The notes under the pieces: generated by a model | Seen by the model: only the letters and a program-made list of their open reading frames with translations | Database searches by the model: none | What the model was told of the DNA's origin: nothing | DNA from: Streptomyces cyaneofuscatus | GTDB lineage: Bacteria > Actinomycetota > Actinomycetes > Streptomycetales > Streptomycetaceae | DNA: 64,000 nucleotides | Direction: 5' to 3' | Assembly (NCBI RefSeq): GCF_000718135.1 | Contig: NZ_JOEM01000004.1 | Span: forward strand, 310,001-374,000 | Position numbers and translations under genes: made by a program | In this document: positions 50,374 to 59,664 of the stretch, piece by piece | Layout of the letters: each line of letters starts with the position of its first letter | Position numbering within the stretch: the stretch's first letter is position 1

Positions 50374-53289
50374 ATGCGCGCCACTTCGCCGGTCATCGTC
50401 GGGCGGGACGAGGAGATCGGCCTGCTGAGCAGCGCCCTGGACGCCGTGCAACGGCGTTCAGGGCGCGCCTTGTTCTTCGTCGGCGAGGCGGGGATCGGAA
50501 AATCCCGGCTGGTGGGTGAAGCCGCCTACCGGGCCTACGGCCTCGGCATGCCCGTGCTGCGCGGCCGGGCCACCTCGACCGGGCTCGTCGTCCCTTTCCG
50601 GCCACTCGTGGAGGCGCTCTCCTCCCGCTTCCGGGCCGCCGGCACACCGACCGATCCCGAGCTCGCCCCGTACCATCCCGCCCTGGCCCGGCTGGTCCCC
50701 GAGTGGCGCCAAAAGGCCTCCCCCGGCTATCCGGAGACGGTCGTCGAGCTGGCGGAGGCGCTGCTGCGGCTGCTGTCCGTGCTAGGCCGCGAGTCCGGCT
50801 GCGCGATCCTGCTGGAGGACCTCCACGACAGCGACACGGAGACCGTCGCGGTGGTCGAGTACGTCATCGACAACCTCGCCGACCTGCCGATCCTGCTCCT
50901 GGGCACGCTGCGCCCGGAGGCGGGGGCCGCGCTCGATCTCGTGCGGTCCGCCGAGCGCCGCCAGGCCGCCTCCGTACGGGAGTTGAAGCCACTGGCCGAC
51001 GAGCAGATGCGGACACTGACCGCAGCGTGTCTGGAGGCGGCGCCCGAGGAGATACCCCCGGTGGTGCACCATCGGCTGGCCGAACGGGCGGGCGGCAACC
51101 CGTACTTGGTGGAGGTGCTGCTCGCGGACATGCTGGACACCGGCCAGTTGCGCCGGGCGGGGAGCGGCTGGGAGGCGGCCGAGCAGCCCGGCGGGCCGGT
51201 CCCCTCGGGCATCGTGCGGACCTGGACCCGAAGACTCGACCGCCTGGACGAGCCGGTCCGGGACCTCTTACTCGCGGCGGCCACCCTGGGTGGCCAGTTC
51301 TCGGTCTCCGTCCTCCAGACCGTCACCGGTTTCGAGGACCGGGCCCTCTTCACCCATCTGCGGTCCGCCGTCGAGGCGGGCGTGATCGCCCCCGACGGCG
51401 CCGCCCCCGACCGGTACGCCTTCCGCCACTCCCTCACCGCCGAGGCCCTGATCTCCTCGCTCGCCCCGGCCGAGCGCGCCTCGCTCGCCCGCCGCGCCGC
51501 CGGGGCCATCGAGCACTCCGGTCACCCGCTCGACGAGGACGGGCAGCAACTCGTCGCCTCCCTGCACCTGGCCGCGGGCAACCGTGCGGGCGCGGCCCTG
51601 CGGTTCGCGGAGGCCGGACGGCGGATGCTCGCCTCGGGGGCCCACGGTTCGGCCGTCGTGCTGCTGGAGCGGGCCTGTCCCCTGGCCGCCGACGCCGACC
51701 GGGCCGCGATCTCCGAGTCCCTGGCCGTCGCCCGGGCCGAGGGCGGCGACCTGGACGCCGCGCTGGAGCTGGCCGAGTCGCTGCCGCCGGTTCCGGCGCG
51801 CACCGAGGCCGCCGAGCGGCGCGGCGAGGTCCACACCAAGATCGCCTGGGTGGCCGTGATGGCCGAGCGGGCGGCCGACGCGGCCCGTCAGATCGAGACC
51901 GCCCGCACCCTGCTGGGCCACGATCCGGCGCCCGGCCGGCATGCCGCGCTCACCGTCGCCGACGCCCATCTCGCCCTGCTGCCCGGGCAGGAGCACCGGC
52001 GCCCCGGGGAGACCGAGCGCGCCGCCCGCGAGGCCGCGGAGATCGCCGAGGCCGAGGGGCTGCCCGTCGTCGCCTGCCAGGCCTGGCAGTTGCTGGCGCT
52101 GCTGCTCCGCGAGAAGGGGTTCGACGAGGCGGACGCCTGCCTGGAGCGGATGCTGGCGCTCTCCACCGATCACGGGCTGCCCGTCTGGCGGGTGGAGGCG
52201 CTGGTGCGGCTGGGCGCCAATGCCTTCATGCGGACCGGGGACGCCTCCCGGCTGCGGTCGGCGCGGGCCGCGGCCATCGAGCTCGGCGCGCTGCTGCTGA
52301 CGCAGACGGTGGACGGGCTGCTCGCCATGAACGCGGTGCTGTGCGCCCGTTGGGAGGAGGCGCAGGAGATCATCGACCGTTCGCTGGAGGCCAGTGCCCG
52401 GGTCGGCAACCTCTCCGCCCACCGCTATCTGCTCCTCTCCTCCGCCACGATGGCCGCGCACCGGGGGCGGCGGCGGGACATGGACCGTGCGCTGGCCGCG
52501 TTCCGGCGGGCGGGCGGTGAGCCATCGCTGCTCGTGCCGCACCAGTTGGGGCTCTGCAAGGCGATCGGCGCGCTCCTGGAGGAGGACCGGGAGCGGGCGC
52601 TCGCGGGGCTGGACGCGGTGCTGGCCTGGGAGCGGGACCACCCCAGCTACTTCTACCTGAGCGGGAGTTACGGGCTGCGCCCCTTCCTGCGGGTGCTGGC
52701 GGGGGCGGCGGACCGGGCGGAGTTCGACGCCGTACGCGCCTCCCCCGGGGCCCAACTCGCCTGGAACGGGCAGTTCCTTCAGCTGGCGGAGGCGGTGCTG
52801 CTGGGCCGGGAGGGCGATCGGGCCGGAGCAGACCGCCTGGTGGCCTCCTTCGACGCCCGGGCCGTGCCCTTCCCGGTCGCCCGCCACCTCGGGCTGCGCC
52901 TGGTCGCGGACGCGGCCGGCGCCGACGGGTGGGGCGAGCCGGTCTCCTGGCTGCGGCGGGCCGAGGAGTTCTTCTACGGGGTCGGGGCGCAGGCGGTCGC
53001 CTCGGCGTGCCGGGCGGCACTGCGGCAGGCGGGGGCGAGCGTCACCCAGCACCGGGGCGGCTGGGACCGCATCCCGCTGCCGCTGCGGACCAGCGGGGTG
53101 ACCCCGCGCGAGTACGAGGTGTTCGTGCTGCTCCCGGAGCGGCCGGGCAACCAGCAGATCGCCCGGCGGCTGTCGATATCGCCGCGCACGGTGGAGAAGC
53201 ACATGGCCAGCCTGCTCAGCAAGACCGGGCGGGCGGACCGCTCGGCGCTGTGCGAGTTCGCGGCGGAGTGCGCGGTGGAGCCGGCCTGA
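50374..53289 (+). CDS. LAL-type LuxR regulator with AAA ATPase domain
   Basis: A 971-residue large ATP-binding LuxR-family regulator. Walker A is GEAGIGKS (residues 37-44) and Walker B ILLEDLHD; a helical TPR-like middle (about 400-860) serves as sensor. The C-terminal LuxR helix-turn-helix is LTPREYEVFVLLPERPGNQQIARRLSISPRTVEKHMASLLSKTGRADRSALCEFA-like. It is probably a pathway activator for the flanking lanthipeptide genes. TAGCCT ends six bases before the ATG, and a TGAGT/ACTCA palindrome lies at 50346-50359; both suggest a leaderless, autoregulated gene. Confidence 0.9.
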   Translation: MRATSPVIVGRDEEIGLLSSALDAVQRRSGRALFFVGEAGIGKSRLVGEAAYRAYGLGMPVLRGRATSTGLVVPFRPLVEALSSRFRAAGTPTDPELAPYHPALARLVPEWRQKASPGYPETVVELAEALLRLLSVLGRESGCAILLEDLHDSDTETVAVVEYVIDNLADLPILLLGTLRPEAGAALDLVRSAERRQAASVRELKPLADEQMRTLTAACLEAAPEEIPPVVHHRLAERAGGNPYLVEVLLADMLDTGQLRRAGSGWEAAEQPGGPVPSGIVRTWTRRLDRLDEPVRDLLLAAATLGGQFSVSVLQTVTGFEDRALFTHLRSAVEAGVIAPDGAAPDRYAFRHSLTAEALISSLAPAERASLARRAAGAIEHSGHPLDEDGQQLVASLHLAAGNRAGAALRFAEAGRRMLASGAHGSAVVLLERACPLAADADRAAISESLAVARAEGGDLDAALELAESLPPVPARTEAAERRGEVHTKIAWVAVMAERAADAARQIETARTLLGHDPAPGRHAALTVADAHLALLPGQEHRRPGETERAAREAAEIAEAEGLPVVACQAWQLLALLLREKGFDEADACLERMLALSTDHGLPVWRVEALVRLGANAFMRTGDASRLRSARAAAIELGALLLTQTVDGLLAMNAVLCARWEEAQEIIDRSLEASARVGNLSAHRYLLLSSATMAAHRGRRRDMDRALAAFRRAGGEPSLLVPHQLGLCKAIGALLEEDRERALAGLDAVLAWERDHPSYFYLSGSYGLRPFLRVLAGAADRAEFDAVRASPGAQLAWNGQFLQLAEAVLLGREGDRAGADRLVASFDARAVPFPVARHLGLRLVADAAGADGWGEPVSWLRRAEEFFYGVGAQAVASACRAALRQAGASVTQHRGGWDRIPLPLRTSGVTPREYEVFVLLPERPGNQQIARRLSISPRTVEKHMASLLSKTGRADRSALCEFAAECAVEPA

Positions 53290-53483
53290 GGGGGCCGGGG
53301 GCCGTACCCCTGGAAACGGGGGCCCGGGCGTGCCCTACAACATGGGGGCACGGGGCGCTTTCGGTCGGGTGTGCGGGCGGAACATACGGGCAGTCCCCCG
53401 ATGTGCGCGTGGCGTGACGACGGCAGGATCGGAAACGTGCGTACGGCAGTCTGCCGCCCGTCCCCGCTTCCGGAGGCCCGCTG

Positions 53484-55382
53484 ATGATCCGACCTCCCGC
53501 CCGCCCGGCCCCCACCGGTACGGTGTACTTCTCGCTGCTCGGCCCGCTCACCGCCGTACGGGACGGCCGCCCGCTCCCGCTCGGCCCGCGCAAACAGCGC
53601 CTCGTCCTGGCCACCCTGCTTGCCCGCCCCAACACCCCTGTTCCCGTCGACGTGTTGACGGACGCGGTGTGGCCCGACGACCCTCCCCGCACCGCGCGCA
53701 AGAACCTCCAGGTGTACGTGAGCGCCGCCCGCGCCCTGCTCGGCTCGACCGGCGACGACGGCCGCGACCGGGTGGTCCACGGCTGCGGCGGCTACCGGCT
53801 CACCATCGACGAGGGCGAGCTGGACACCCTGCGCTTCCGCTCGCTGGCCCGCGCCGGGCGGGCCGCCGGTGAGCGCGGCGACCTGCGGACGGCGGCCCGG
53901 CTACTGCGGGAGGCGCTGGACCTGTGGGAGGGGCCGCCGCTGAACGACCTGCGGGACTCCACCGGGGTCGCGGAGGAGGCCGAGCGGCTGGAGGCCCGCT
54001 GTCTGACCGTGTACGAGGACTGGGCCGAGACCGAGATCGAGCTCGGCCGGGCCGCCGTCACGGTGGACGGCCTGCGGGATCTGGTGGAGCGCCACCCGCT
54101 GCGGGAGCGGTTGCGGGTGGCCTGGATGAACTCGCTGCACCAGTCGGGGCGGCAGGCCGAGGCGCTGGCGGTCTACGACGACTACCGGCAGCTGCTGGCC
54201 CGGGAGTTGGGCCTGGAGCCGAGTCCGGCGATGGCGTCCCTGTACCGCGCCATGCTGGGCCGGGGCCGTACCGCCCGGCCCGCGGCGGCCGGCCGGGAGG
54301 CCGCGCACGGTACGGCGCTGCCCGCCGCGCCGAGGGACTTCACCGGCCGCCGCGAGGAGCTGCGGGAGCTGCTGGCGCTGCTGGGCTCGCCGGACGAACG
54401 GGTGGTCGTCGTGTCCGGGCCTGCGGGCTCCGGCAAGTCGGCGCTGGCCCTGCGGGCGGCCCACCTGCTCGGCGACGGCTTCCCCGACGGGCGCTTCCAC
54501 GTACAGGTCCGGCGAGAGGACGGCTCGGCCCGCACCCCGGCCGAAGTCCTGGGCGAACTGGGGTGGTTGTGCGGGGAGCGGGCGCCGGGGGGGTCGGGGG
54601 TCCCGGCTGAGTCGGCCGTAACGGCTGCGTCGGCCGTACCGACTGATTCTGCGGTGCCGGCTGATGCGACGGTGCCTGCCGTTTCGCAGGGGGCGGGCGA
54701 CGCCTGGCAACGGTGGCTGTCGCTGCACCGGGCGCTGATCGTCCTCGACGACGTACCGGACGAGGCCTTCGTACGGGGGCTGCTGCCCCGGTCCGGCCCG
54801 TCCTCGGTGGTGCTCACCGCGCGCGGGCAGCTGGCGGGGCTGGCCCCCGTGCACCGGATCGCGCTGGGCGCCCTGGCGGACGGCGAGGCGCTGGAGCTGC
54901 TGGCCAAGCTGATCGGGCCCGGGCGGCTGCGGACCGATCCGGCGGCGGCCCTGCGGATCGTCCGGGCCTGCGGCGCCCTGCCGTTGGCGGTGGGGGTGGG
55001 CGGGATGCGGCTGGCGGTCCTGCGCCATCTGCCGCTGGCGGAGTACGCGGACCGGCTCGGCGATCCGTCGGCCGCCCTGGACGAGCTGGTCGCCGGGGAC
55101 ATCTCCGTACGGCTGCGCATGGCGTCCGGGTGGCAGGACCTGTCGGCGGACGACCGGCGGGCGCTGGGGCGGCTGGCCGGGCCCGCGCAGGAGGGCGGTT
55201 TCACCCTGGACGGGGCGATGGAGGCGCTGGGGTGCGGGGAGCGGGCCGCGATCCGTACCGTCGAGTCGCTGATCGACGCGGGGGCGGTGACCTCTCCGGC
55301 CGGAGAGGTCACCGCCCACGCCGCGCTGTACGAAGTGCCGCGGCTGCTCTGTCTGTACGCGCGCGAGCGGGAAACGGGGTGA
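53484..55382 (+). CDS. SARP/AfsR-type pathway regulator
   Basis: A 632-residue Streptomyces antibiotic regulatory protein. The OmpR-like DNA-binding domain (about 15-100) contains FSLLGPLTAVRDGRPLPLGPRKQRLVLATLLARPNTPVPVDVLTDAVWPDDPP; a bacterial transcriptional activator domain (about 105-250) has DNLR-like helices and ALAVYDDYRQLLARELGLEPSPAMASLYRAML. An NB-ARC ATPase follows with Walker A GPAGSGKS (about 313-320). The linker at about 370-400 is a degenerate Ala/Val/Pro stretch. GGAGG precedes the ATG. It sits between the LanM and LanKC arms, and a candidate site for it is at 59780. Confidence 0.9.
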   Translation: MIRPPARPAPTGTVYFSLLGPLTAVRDGRPLPLGPRKQRLVLATLLARPNTPVPVDVLTDAVWPDDPPRTARKNLQVYVSAARALLGSTGDDGRDRVVHGCGGYRLTIDEGELDTLRFRSLARAGRAAGERGDLRTAARLLREALDLWEGPPLNDLRDSTGVAEEAERLEARCLTVYEDWAETEIELGRAAVTVDGLRDLVERHPLRERLRVAWMNSLHQSGRQAEALAVYDDYRQLLARELGLEPSPAMASLYRAMLGRGRTARPAAAGREAAHGTALPAAPRDFTGRREELRELLALLGSPDERVVVVSGPAGSGKSALALRAAHLLGDGFPDGRFHVQVRREDGSARTPAEVLGELGWLCGERAPGGSGVPAESAVTAASAVPTDSAVPADATVPAVSQGAGDAWQRWLSLHRALIVLDDVPDEAFVRGLLPRSGPSSVVLTARGQLAGLAPVHRIALGALADGEALELLAKLIGPGRLRTDPAAALRIVRACGALPLAVGVGGMRLAVLRHLPLAEYADRLGDPSAALDELVAGDISVRLRMASGWQDLSADDRRALGRLAGPAQEGGFTLDGAMEALGCGERAAIRTVESLIDAGAVTSPAGEVTAHAALYEVPRLLCLYARERETG

Positions 55383-55416
55383 GGGGCCGGGGCCCTCACC
55401 CCTGGCCCCTCACCCC
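55376..55416. terminator. Bidirectional terminator holding both stop codons
   Basis: GGGGTGAGGGGCC (55376-55388) pairs perfectly with 55404-55416 around 15 bases. The stop of the SARP gene (55380-55382) lies in the left arm and the stop of the convergent LanKC gene (55410-55412) in the right arm, so one hairpin ends both transcripts. Confidence 0.8.
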
Positions 55417-58022
55417 AGGGTGAGCAGCTCCAGGAGGCCGGGCGTTCCCGTTCCGGCCCCGTCCCCGCCCCCGGCCAGGAAGTGCAGCGCCAGCAGCAGG
55501 CCCGCCGCGCCCGTCGCCAGGTCGGCGGAGCAGCGCCGCAGCCTCGATCCCGGGACCAGCAGCCGGTCCTCCTGGGCGATCAGATGCCAGGACAGGTTGC
55601 GGGCGGAGGCCAGGACGTCGGGCTCCGTACGGCCCTTCGGCGACAGCTGGCCCGCCGTGGCCATGAGCCCCGCCCGGCCGGTGAACAGGCCCGGCTCCCG
55701 GACGAATTCGAGGACGCAGCCCTGCCGCACCCCGGGCAGCAGCGCGGAGAGGGCCGGTGCGGCGCGGCGGGCCAGATACGCCTGGGCCACCAGCGCGACG
55801 CCGCCGCTCCCCTGGTCCAGGTAGAGGAAGTGGCGCCGCCCGTCCTTCACCTGGACGGTGCCGCCCGGCATCGTCACACAGTGCCCGGCCTCCCGCTCCA
55901 GGGCCCGGCCGGCCGCCCGCAGGAACCGGTCCTCGCCGGTCAGGGCGTGCAGTTCGAGGTGGAGCAGGGCCGCGCCGCTCAGCCCGCGCAGCAGCCCCGC
56001 CGACGCGGGGGCGGCCAGGCCCGGTACGGAATCCCCTCGCACCAGGCGGTCCAGGTCGTCGGCGGTCCGTACGGCCAGGTCGACAAGACCCTGGTCGACC
56101 TTGGCGTCGGGGTCCGGCGCCCCGCCCCCCTCACCGGCCGGCCGGGCCAGGCGCAGGGCGGCGAGCGCGATGCCCGCGCGGCCGGATCTCAGGTCGGCCG
56201 AGGCGGACGGGGGTGCGGCGGCGGCCCGTTCGAAGAGTTCCCGGCCCTCATCCCGCCGGCCCAGCAGGGACAGCACGACCGCCGTGCCCGGCAGCCCGTC
56301 GTAGAGGCCGCCGGGGGCGGCGGGGTCGCGGCGCCGGGCGGCGTCGGCGAGCCAGTCGGTCCAGCCGGTCTCCACGGGGGCCCCGACGCGGTGCAGGGCG
56401 TACAGCACCCCGGCCGCACCGTGGGCGACGTCGGTCCCGCCGGTCGCGAAGGCGGCCGGGTCGCCGGGGAAGAGGCGGTCGGTGCGCTCGGGGGTCGCCC
56501 CGGCGTGGATGCCCGCGAGCAGCCGGGCCCGCAGCTCCGCCCAGTCGGGGGCGGGACCGTCCAGCAGCGCTGCGATCTCGCGCTCGCCGCCGAAGCGGCT
56601 TTCCGCCGCCCGCAGCGCGGCGGGCCGCGGGGGGCCCGCGTCGGACGACAGGCCGTACCTCTGCCGGGCCCACCGTTCCAGGGTGAGGGCCTTGGCCCGG
56701 TCGTGCCCGGCCATCTCCATCAGCGGCATCAGCATGGAGAGCCAGGTCGCCCAGAGCGCGTAGGCGTCGGCCTCGGCGCCGGGGGTCCCCGTGGGCGCCT
56801 GGAGGCCCGGCGCGCCCGCCACCGGGGTGTCCTGGTCGTCGAGGGCGGTGGCGTACTCGAAGTCGATGAGGACCACCCGGCCGTCGGGGCGGATGATGAC
56901 GTTGGACGGGTGGAGGTCGCCGAAGCGCAGCCCGCGCGCGTGGATCGCCGCCAGCGCCTGCCTGAGCCGCTCGGTCACGGAGTCCACCCAGGCGGTGTAC
57001 GTGGCGAGTTCGGCGGCCGTGCCCGATCCGTGGAGGAGGGCGAAGCGGCCGACGATCTCCTCCAGGAGGGTGGCGCCCTCGATGTGCTCCTCGACCAGGA
57101 AGTGGTGCTCCCACACGCGTCGTACGCCGTACACCTCGGGCACGCAGTCGAGGCCGGCCAGTGCGGTCAGCGCCCGGTGCTCGCGGTGCAGCCGGGTCAC
57201 CGCGTCGTCGCCCACCGCGTCGAGACCGCAGTGCGGCCGGGCCTCGCGGAGCACCACGCGCTCGCCGGTCTCGCGGTGCCGGGCCAGGTAGATCCCGCCC
57301 GCGTTGGAGAACTGGAGGGACTCCGTGATGGTGTACGGGAAGGTGGCGTCCCCGGAGGCGGCGCGGGCGGCAAGGTGCGGGCGCAGCGCCTCGGGGACGG
57401 TGACCCACCGCGGCACCCGGAAGACGACGCCCCGCTCGTCGGGCACCAGCTCGCCCGAGGGGTGGCGCAGCGCGTGGACCCGCTCGCCGTCGGCGTCCAG
57501 GCACCAGCGGGCGGTGAACGCCCCGTACCGGACGTACACCGGGGCGTCACCGATCCGCAGATCGCTGAGGATGTACGGGCCGCGGCGCCCGGCGAGGGCG
57601 TGGGTCAGCTCGTCCAGCACCCGCAGGAAGACGGTCTCGTCCGGCGGGTAGAGCGTGAGGAACTTCCCCGCGCCGGAGCGGGCCATGTACTTGTCGGACA
57701 TCAGCAGGAGCGCCTGCTCGCTGCGGAGGAACTTGAACGGCACCCCGTGGGCGAGGCAGATCCGGGCGGTGTCGCGCAGGGTCGCCTCGGCCTCCTCCGG
57801 GACGGTGGAGACATGGATCTTCCAGCCCTGCTCGGCGAGTTCACGGCCTTCCGGCAGCAGCGAGGTCCACAGTCCGCCCCGGACGCGGCGCCAGCCCTCG
57901 GGGGGCGGGGCGGAGTCCAGCGGATAGCGGGTCTTCTCGTCCGGGAGCCGGGCCGGGGTCTCGTAGTACGTGGGGTCGGCGAGGCAGTAGAGCTGGGTCT
58001 GCTGGATACCGGACACGGACAC
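55410..58022 (-). CDS. Class III lanthipeptide synthetase LanKC (RamC-like)
   Basis: An 870-residue trifunctional enzyme. The N-terminal phosphothreonine/serine lyase (about 1-220) contains WKIHVSTVPEEAEATLRDTARICLAHGVPFKFLRS; the Ser/Thr kinase domain (about 225-480) has VVLREARPHCG, ALAAIHARGLRFGDLHPSNVIIRPDGRVVLIDFEYA with the catalytic HGLRFGDLHPSN loop. The C-terminal LanC-like cyclase (about 530-870) keeps GTDVAHGAAGVLYAL and GLYDGLPGTAVVL but lacks the Cys/Cys-His zinc ligands, which assigns class III rather than IV. GTG at 58022, GAGGAGG six bases upstream, 11 bases after the exporter gene. Confidence 0.9.
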   Translation of the reverse strand: MSVSGIQQTQLYCLADPTYYETPARLPDEKTRYPLDSAPPPEGWRRVRGGLWTSLLPEGRELAEQGWKIHVSTVPEEAEATLRDTARICLAHGVPFKFLRSEQALLLMSDKYMARSGAGKFLTLYPPDETVFLRVLDELTHALAGRRGPYILSDLRIGDAPVYVRYGAFTARWCLDADGERVHALRHPSGELVPDERGVVFRVPRWVTVPEALRPHLAARAASGDATFPYTITESLQFSNAGGIYLARHRETGERVVLREARPHCGLDAVGDDAVTRLHREHRALTALAGLDCVPEVYGVRRVWEHHFLVEEHIEGATLLEEIVGRFALLHGSGTAAELATYTAWVDSVTERLRQALAAIHARGLRFGDLHPSNVIIRPDGRVVLIDFEYATALDDQDTPVAGAPGLQAPTGTPGAEADAYALWATWLSMLMPLMEMAGHDRAKALTLERWARQRYGLSSDAGPPRPAALRAAESRFGGEREIAALLDGPAPDWAELRARLLAGIHAGATPERTDRLFPGDPAAFATGGTDVAHGAAGVLYALHRVGAPVETGWTDWLADAARRRDPAAPGGLYDGLPGTAVVLSLLGRRDEGRELFERAAAAPPSASADLRSGRAGIALAALRLARPAGEGGGAPDPDAKVDQGLVDLAVRTADDLDRLVRGDSVPGLAAPASAGLLRGLSGAALLHLELHALTGEDRFLRAAGRALEREAGHCVTMPGGTVQVKDGRRHFLYLDQGSGGVALVAQAYLARRAAPALSALLPGVRQGCVLEFVREPGLFTGRAGLMATAGQLSPKGRTEPDVLASARNLSWHLIAQEDRLLVPGSRLRRCSADLATGAAGLLLALHFLAGGGDGAGTGTPGLLELLTLG

Positions 58023-58033
58023 GGTGTGCCTCC

Positions 58034-59368
58034 TCAGAGTGCGCCGGGACCGGCGGCGGCGTCGTGGACGGGGCGGGCGGGGGGCTCTTTACGGGCGAAA
58101 GCCTCTTCGGGGGCGGGCCCGGGCGGGGCGGGGGGCTTTTCGAGCGTCTCCGGCCGCTCCGGTGGCGGGGCGGCCCCGGCCCGTACGGCGGAGGACAGCG
58201 TCACCACGGCCGCCGATACGGCCAGCACACAGCCGATGACACCGAAGGCGGAGCGGGTGCCCAGGGTGGCCAACAGGAGACCGCCCGCGAGCGGCCCGAA
58301 CGGCTGGACGATCGAGGACAGGAACCCGGCGGCGCTCTGCACCCTCCCGATCCGGTCCTCCGGGGTGACGATCAGCAGGGTCGAGAGGAAGCCGATGCTG
58401 GCGATCGTGGACAGGCACATGCAGAGCGCGCAGAGGACTCCTGCCAGCACCGCGCTGCTGAACCAGGCCAGGGCGGCGGCCGTCAGGACGCAGCTCCAGC
58501 AGGTGGCGATGATGAGGGCGCGGGCATGGCGGTCCGGTGCGATCTTGGGGGCGAGCAGCGCGCCGGCGAGTGAGCCGGCCGAGACGCAGGTGATGACGAA
58601 GCCGCTGCCGAGGCCGGAGGTCCCGTTGTCGGAGAAGACGGCGAGCGCGGTGAAGGTGAGGGCGCCGAACGCGAAGTTCATGCCCAGACCGAAGACGAGC
58701 AACACCGTACGGACGTACGGGAGTTGCCAGAGGAAGGCGAGCCCGGCGGTGAGTTCCCGGCGGCTGAACACCGAGCCTGCCCGGGTCCTGGCCTCGGAGC
58801 GGGTGCGGACGAGGGCGATGCAGACGGTCGACAGCAGCAGTCCGAGGAACTGGGCCGCGAAGGGCAGCGCTTCGTGGATGCCGAAGAGCGCGCCGCCGAC
58901 GAGCGGGCCGACCATCCTGACCGTGGCGGTGCGCGCCTGGAGCCGTGCGGTGGCCGTGCCCATCTGGTCCGGGGGCACGACCGCGCGCATCAGCCCGAAG
59001 GCGGCGGGGGCGTAGACGCTGCTCAGTACGGCTCCCGAGGTCGCGACCAGCAGGACGAGCACCATGGGGGCGTGCCCGTACCAGACCGCGATGGTCAGGG
59101 CGGTGACGGCGGCGAGGCTGCCCGCGTCGCACAGCCGCATCAGGCGGCGGCGCTCGACGCGGTCGGCCATGACCCCACCCGGCAGCATCGTCACCAGGAG
59201 GGCGCAGACGGAGACCGTCCCCACGGCGCCGGCCTGTACGGCGGAGCCGGTCGTCCTGAGGATCAGCAGGGGCAGGGCGAGGGCGCTCATCTGGCCGCCC
59301 AGCACGGCGAAGAGACCGCTCAACCAGAGCAGCCGGAAATCCCGGTTGGAGCGGAGCGGCGTTGCCAT
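58034..59368 (-). CDS. MFS exporter of the class III lanthipeptide cluster
   Basis: A 444-residue twelve-helix major facilitator protein of the enterobactin/macrolide-exporter type (MFS_3). It begins RSNRDFRLLWLSGLFAVLGGQMSALALPLLIL, shows motif A as GGVMADRVERRRLMRL, and ends in a Pro/Glu-rich cytoplasmic tail. ATG at 59368 has GGGAG six bases upstream; an earlier in-frame ATG lies in repeat DNA. Placed between the precursor and LanKC genes on the same strand, it probably exports the mature or leader-bound peptide. Class III clusters usually use ABC exporters, so an MFS is less common. Confidence 0.87.
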   Translation of the reverse strand: MATPLRSNRDFRLLWLSGLFAVLGGQMSALALPLLILRTTGSAVQAGAVGTVSVCALLVTMLPGGVMADRVERRRLMRLCDAGSLAAVTALTIAVWYGHAPMVLVLLVATSGAVLSSVYAPAAFGLMRAVVPPDQMGTATARLQARTATVRMVGPLVGGALFGIHEALPFAAQFLGLLLSTVCIALVRTRSEARTRAGSVFSRRELTAGLAFLWQLPYVRTVLLVFGLGMNFAFGALTFTALAVFSDNGTSGLGSGFVITCVSAGSLAGALLAPKIAPDRHARALIIATCWSCVLTAAALAWFSSAVLAGVLCALCMCLSTIASIGFLSTLLIVTPEDRIGRVQSAAGFLSSIVQPFGPLAGGLLLATLGTRSAFGVIGCVLAVSAAVVTLSSAVRAGAAPPPERPETLEKPPAPPGPAPEEAFARKEPPARPVHDAAAGPGAL

Positions 59369-59397
59369 CGGAGGCTCCCGTCGTTCGTCTTGTCCTT

Positions 59398-59441
59398 CAT
59401 CCCTCATGGGTCTTCCTGTCATCCCTCATGGGTCTTCCTGT
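59398..59441. repeat. Tandem duplication of 22 bp upstream of the MFS gene
   Basis: Two exact, adjacent 22-base copies (59398-59419 and 59420-59441), each containing CATCCCTCATGGGTCTTCCT. They lie between the precursor terminator and the exporter start. The precision suggests a recent duplication. Confidence 0.85.
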
Positions 59442-59456
59442 GCGCCGAACGCAGGG

Positions 59457-59491
59457 CGGGGCGGCCTCCGCAGTGCGCGGAGGCCGCCCCG
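59457..59491 (-). terminator. Hairpin between precursor and exporter genes
   Basis: A perfect 15-base stem (59457-59471 with 59477-59491) and a five-base loop start 12 bases after the precursor stop on the minus strand. Such a strong partial terminator would make precursor mRNA abundant while letting some transcription through to the exporter and LanKC genes. Confidence 0.8.
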
Positions 59492-59502
59492 ACTCCGGTC
59501 GA

Positions 59503-59664
59503 TCAGCCCAGGACGAGGCTCACGGTGCTGACGCAGTTGCCGGGCACGATCTCGCGGTCGATGACGCCCGGGGTCTCCTGGAGGTCCAGCACGGAGTGCG
59601 CCTCGACCTCGGGGGTCTCGGTCTCGTTGTTGTCGCCGGCCGCGGGCTTGGTGTTCTCGGACAT
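59503..59664 (-). CDS. Class III lanthipeptide precursor with atypical core
   Basis: A 53-residue peptide. The leader is acidic and Glu/Thr-rich and contains SVLDLQETPG, matching the conserved class III LLDLQ recognition helix that LanKC enzymes bind. The C-terminal core, about IVPGNCVSTVSLVLG, has a single Cys44 placed before Ser46, Thr47 and Ser49. Known class III cores have Ser-xx-Ser-x-Cys, with Cys last. The ring direction here would be reversed, or only part of the core is used. GGAG seven bases upstream of the ATG. A strong hairpin follows the stop. Confidence 0.85.
   Translation of the reverse strand: MSENTKPAAGDNNETETPEVEAHSVLDLQETPGVIDREIVPGNCVSTVSLVLG

Noticed and set aside
55410..58022. 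LanKC as a class IV (LanL) enzyme
   Set aside because: The cyclase part lacks the Cys and Cys-His zinc ligands that class IV enzymes keep.
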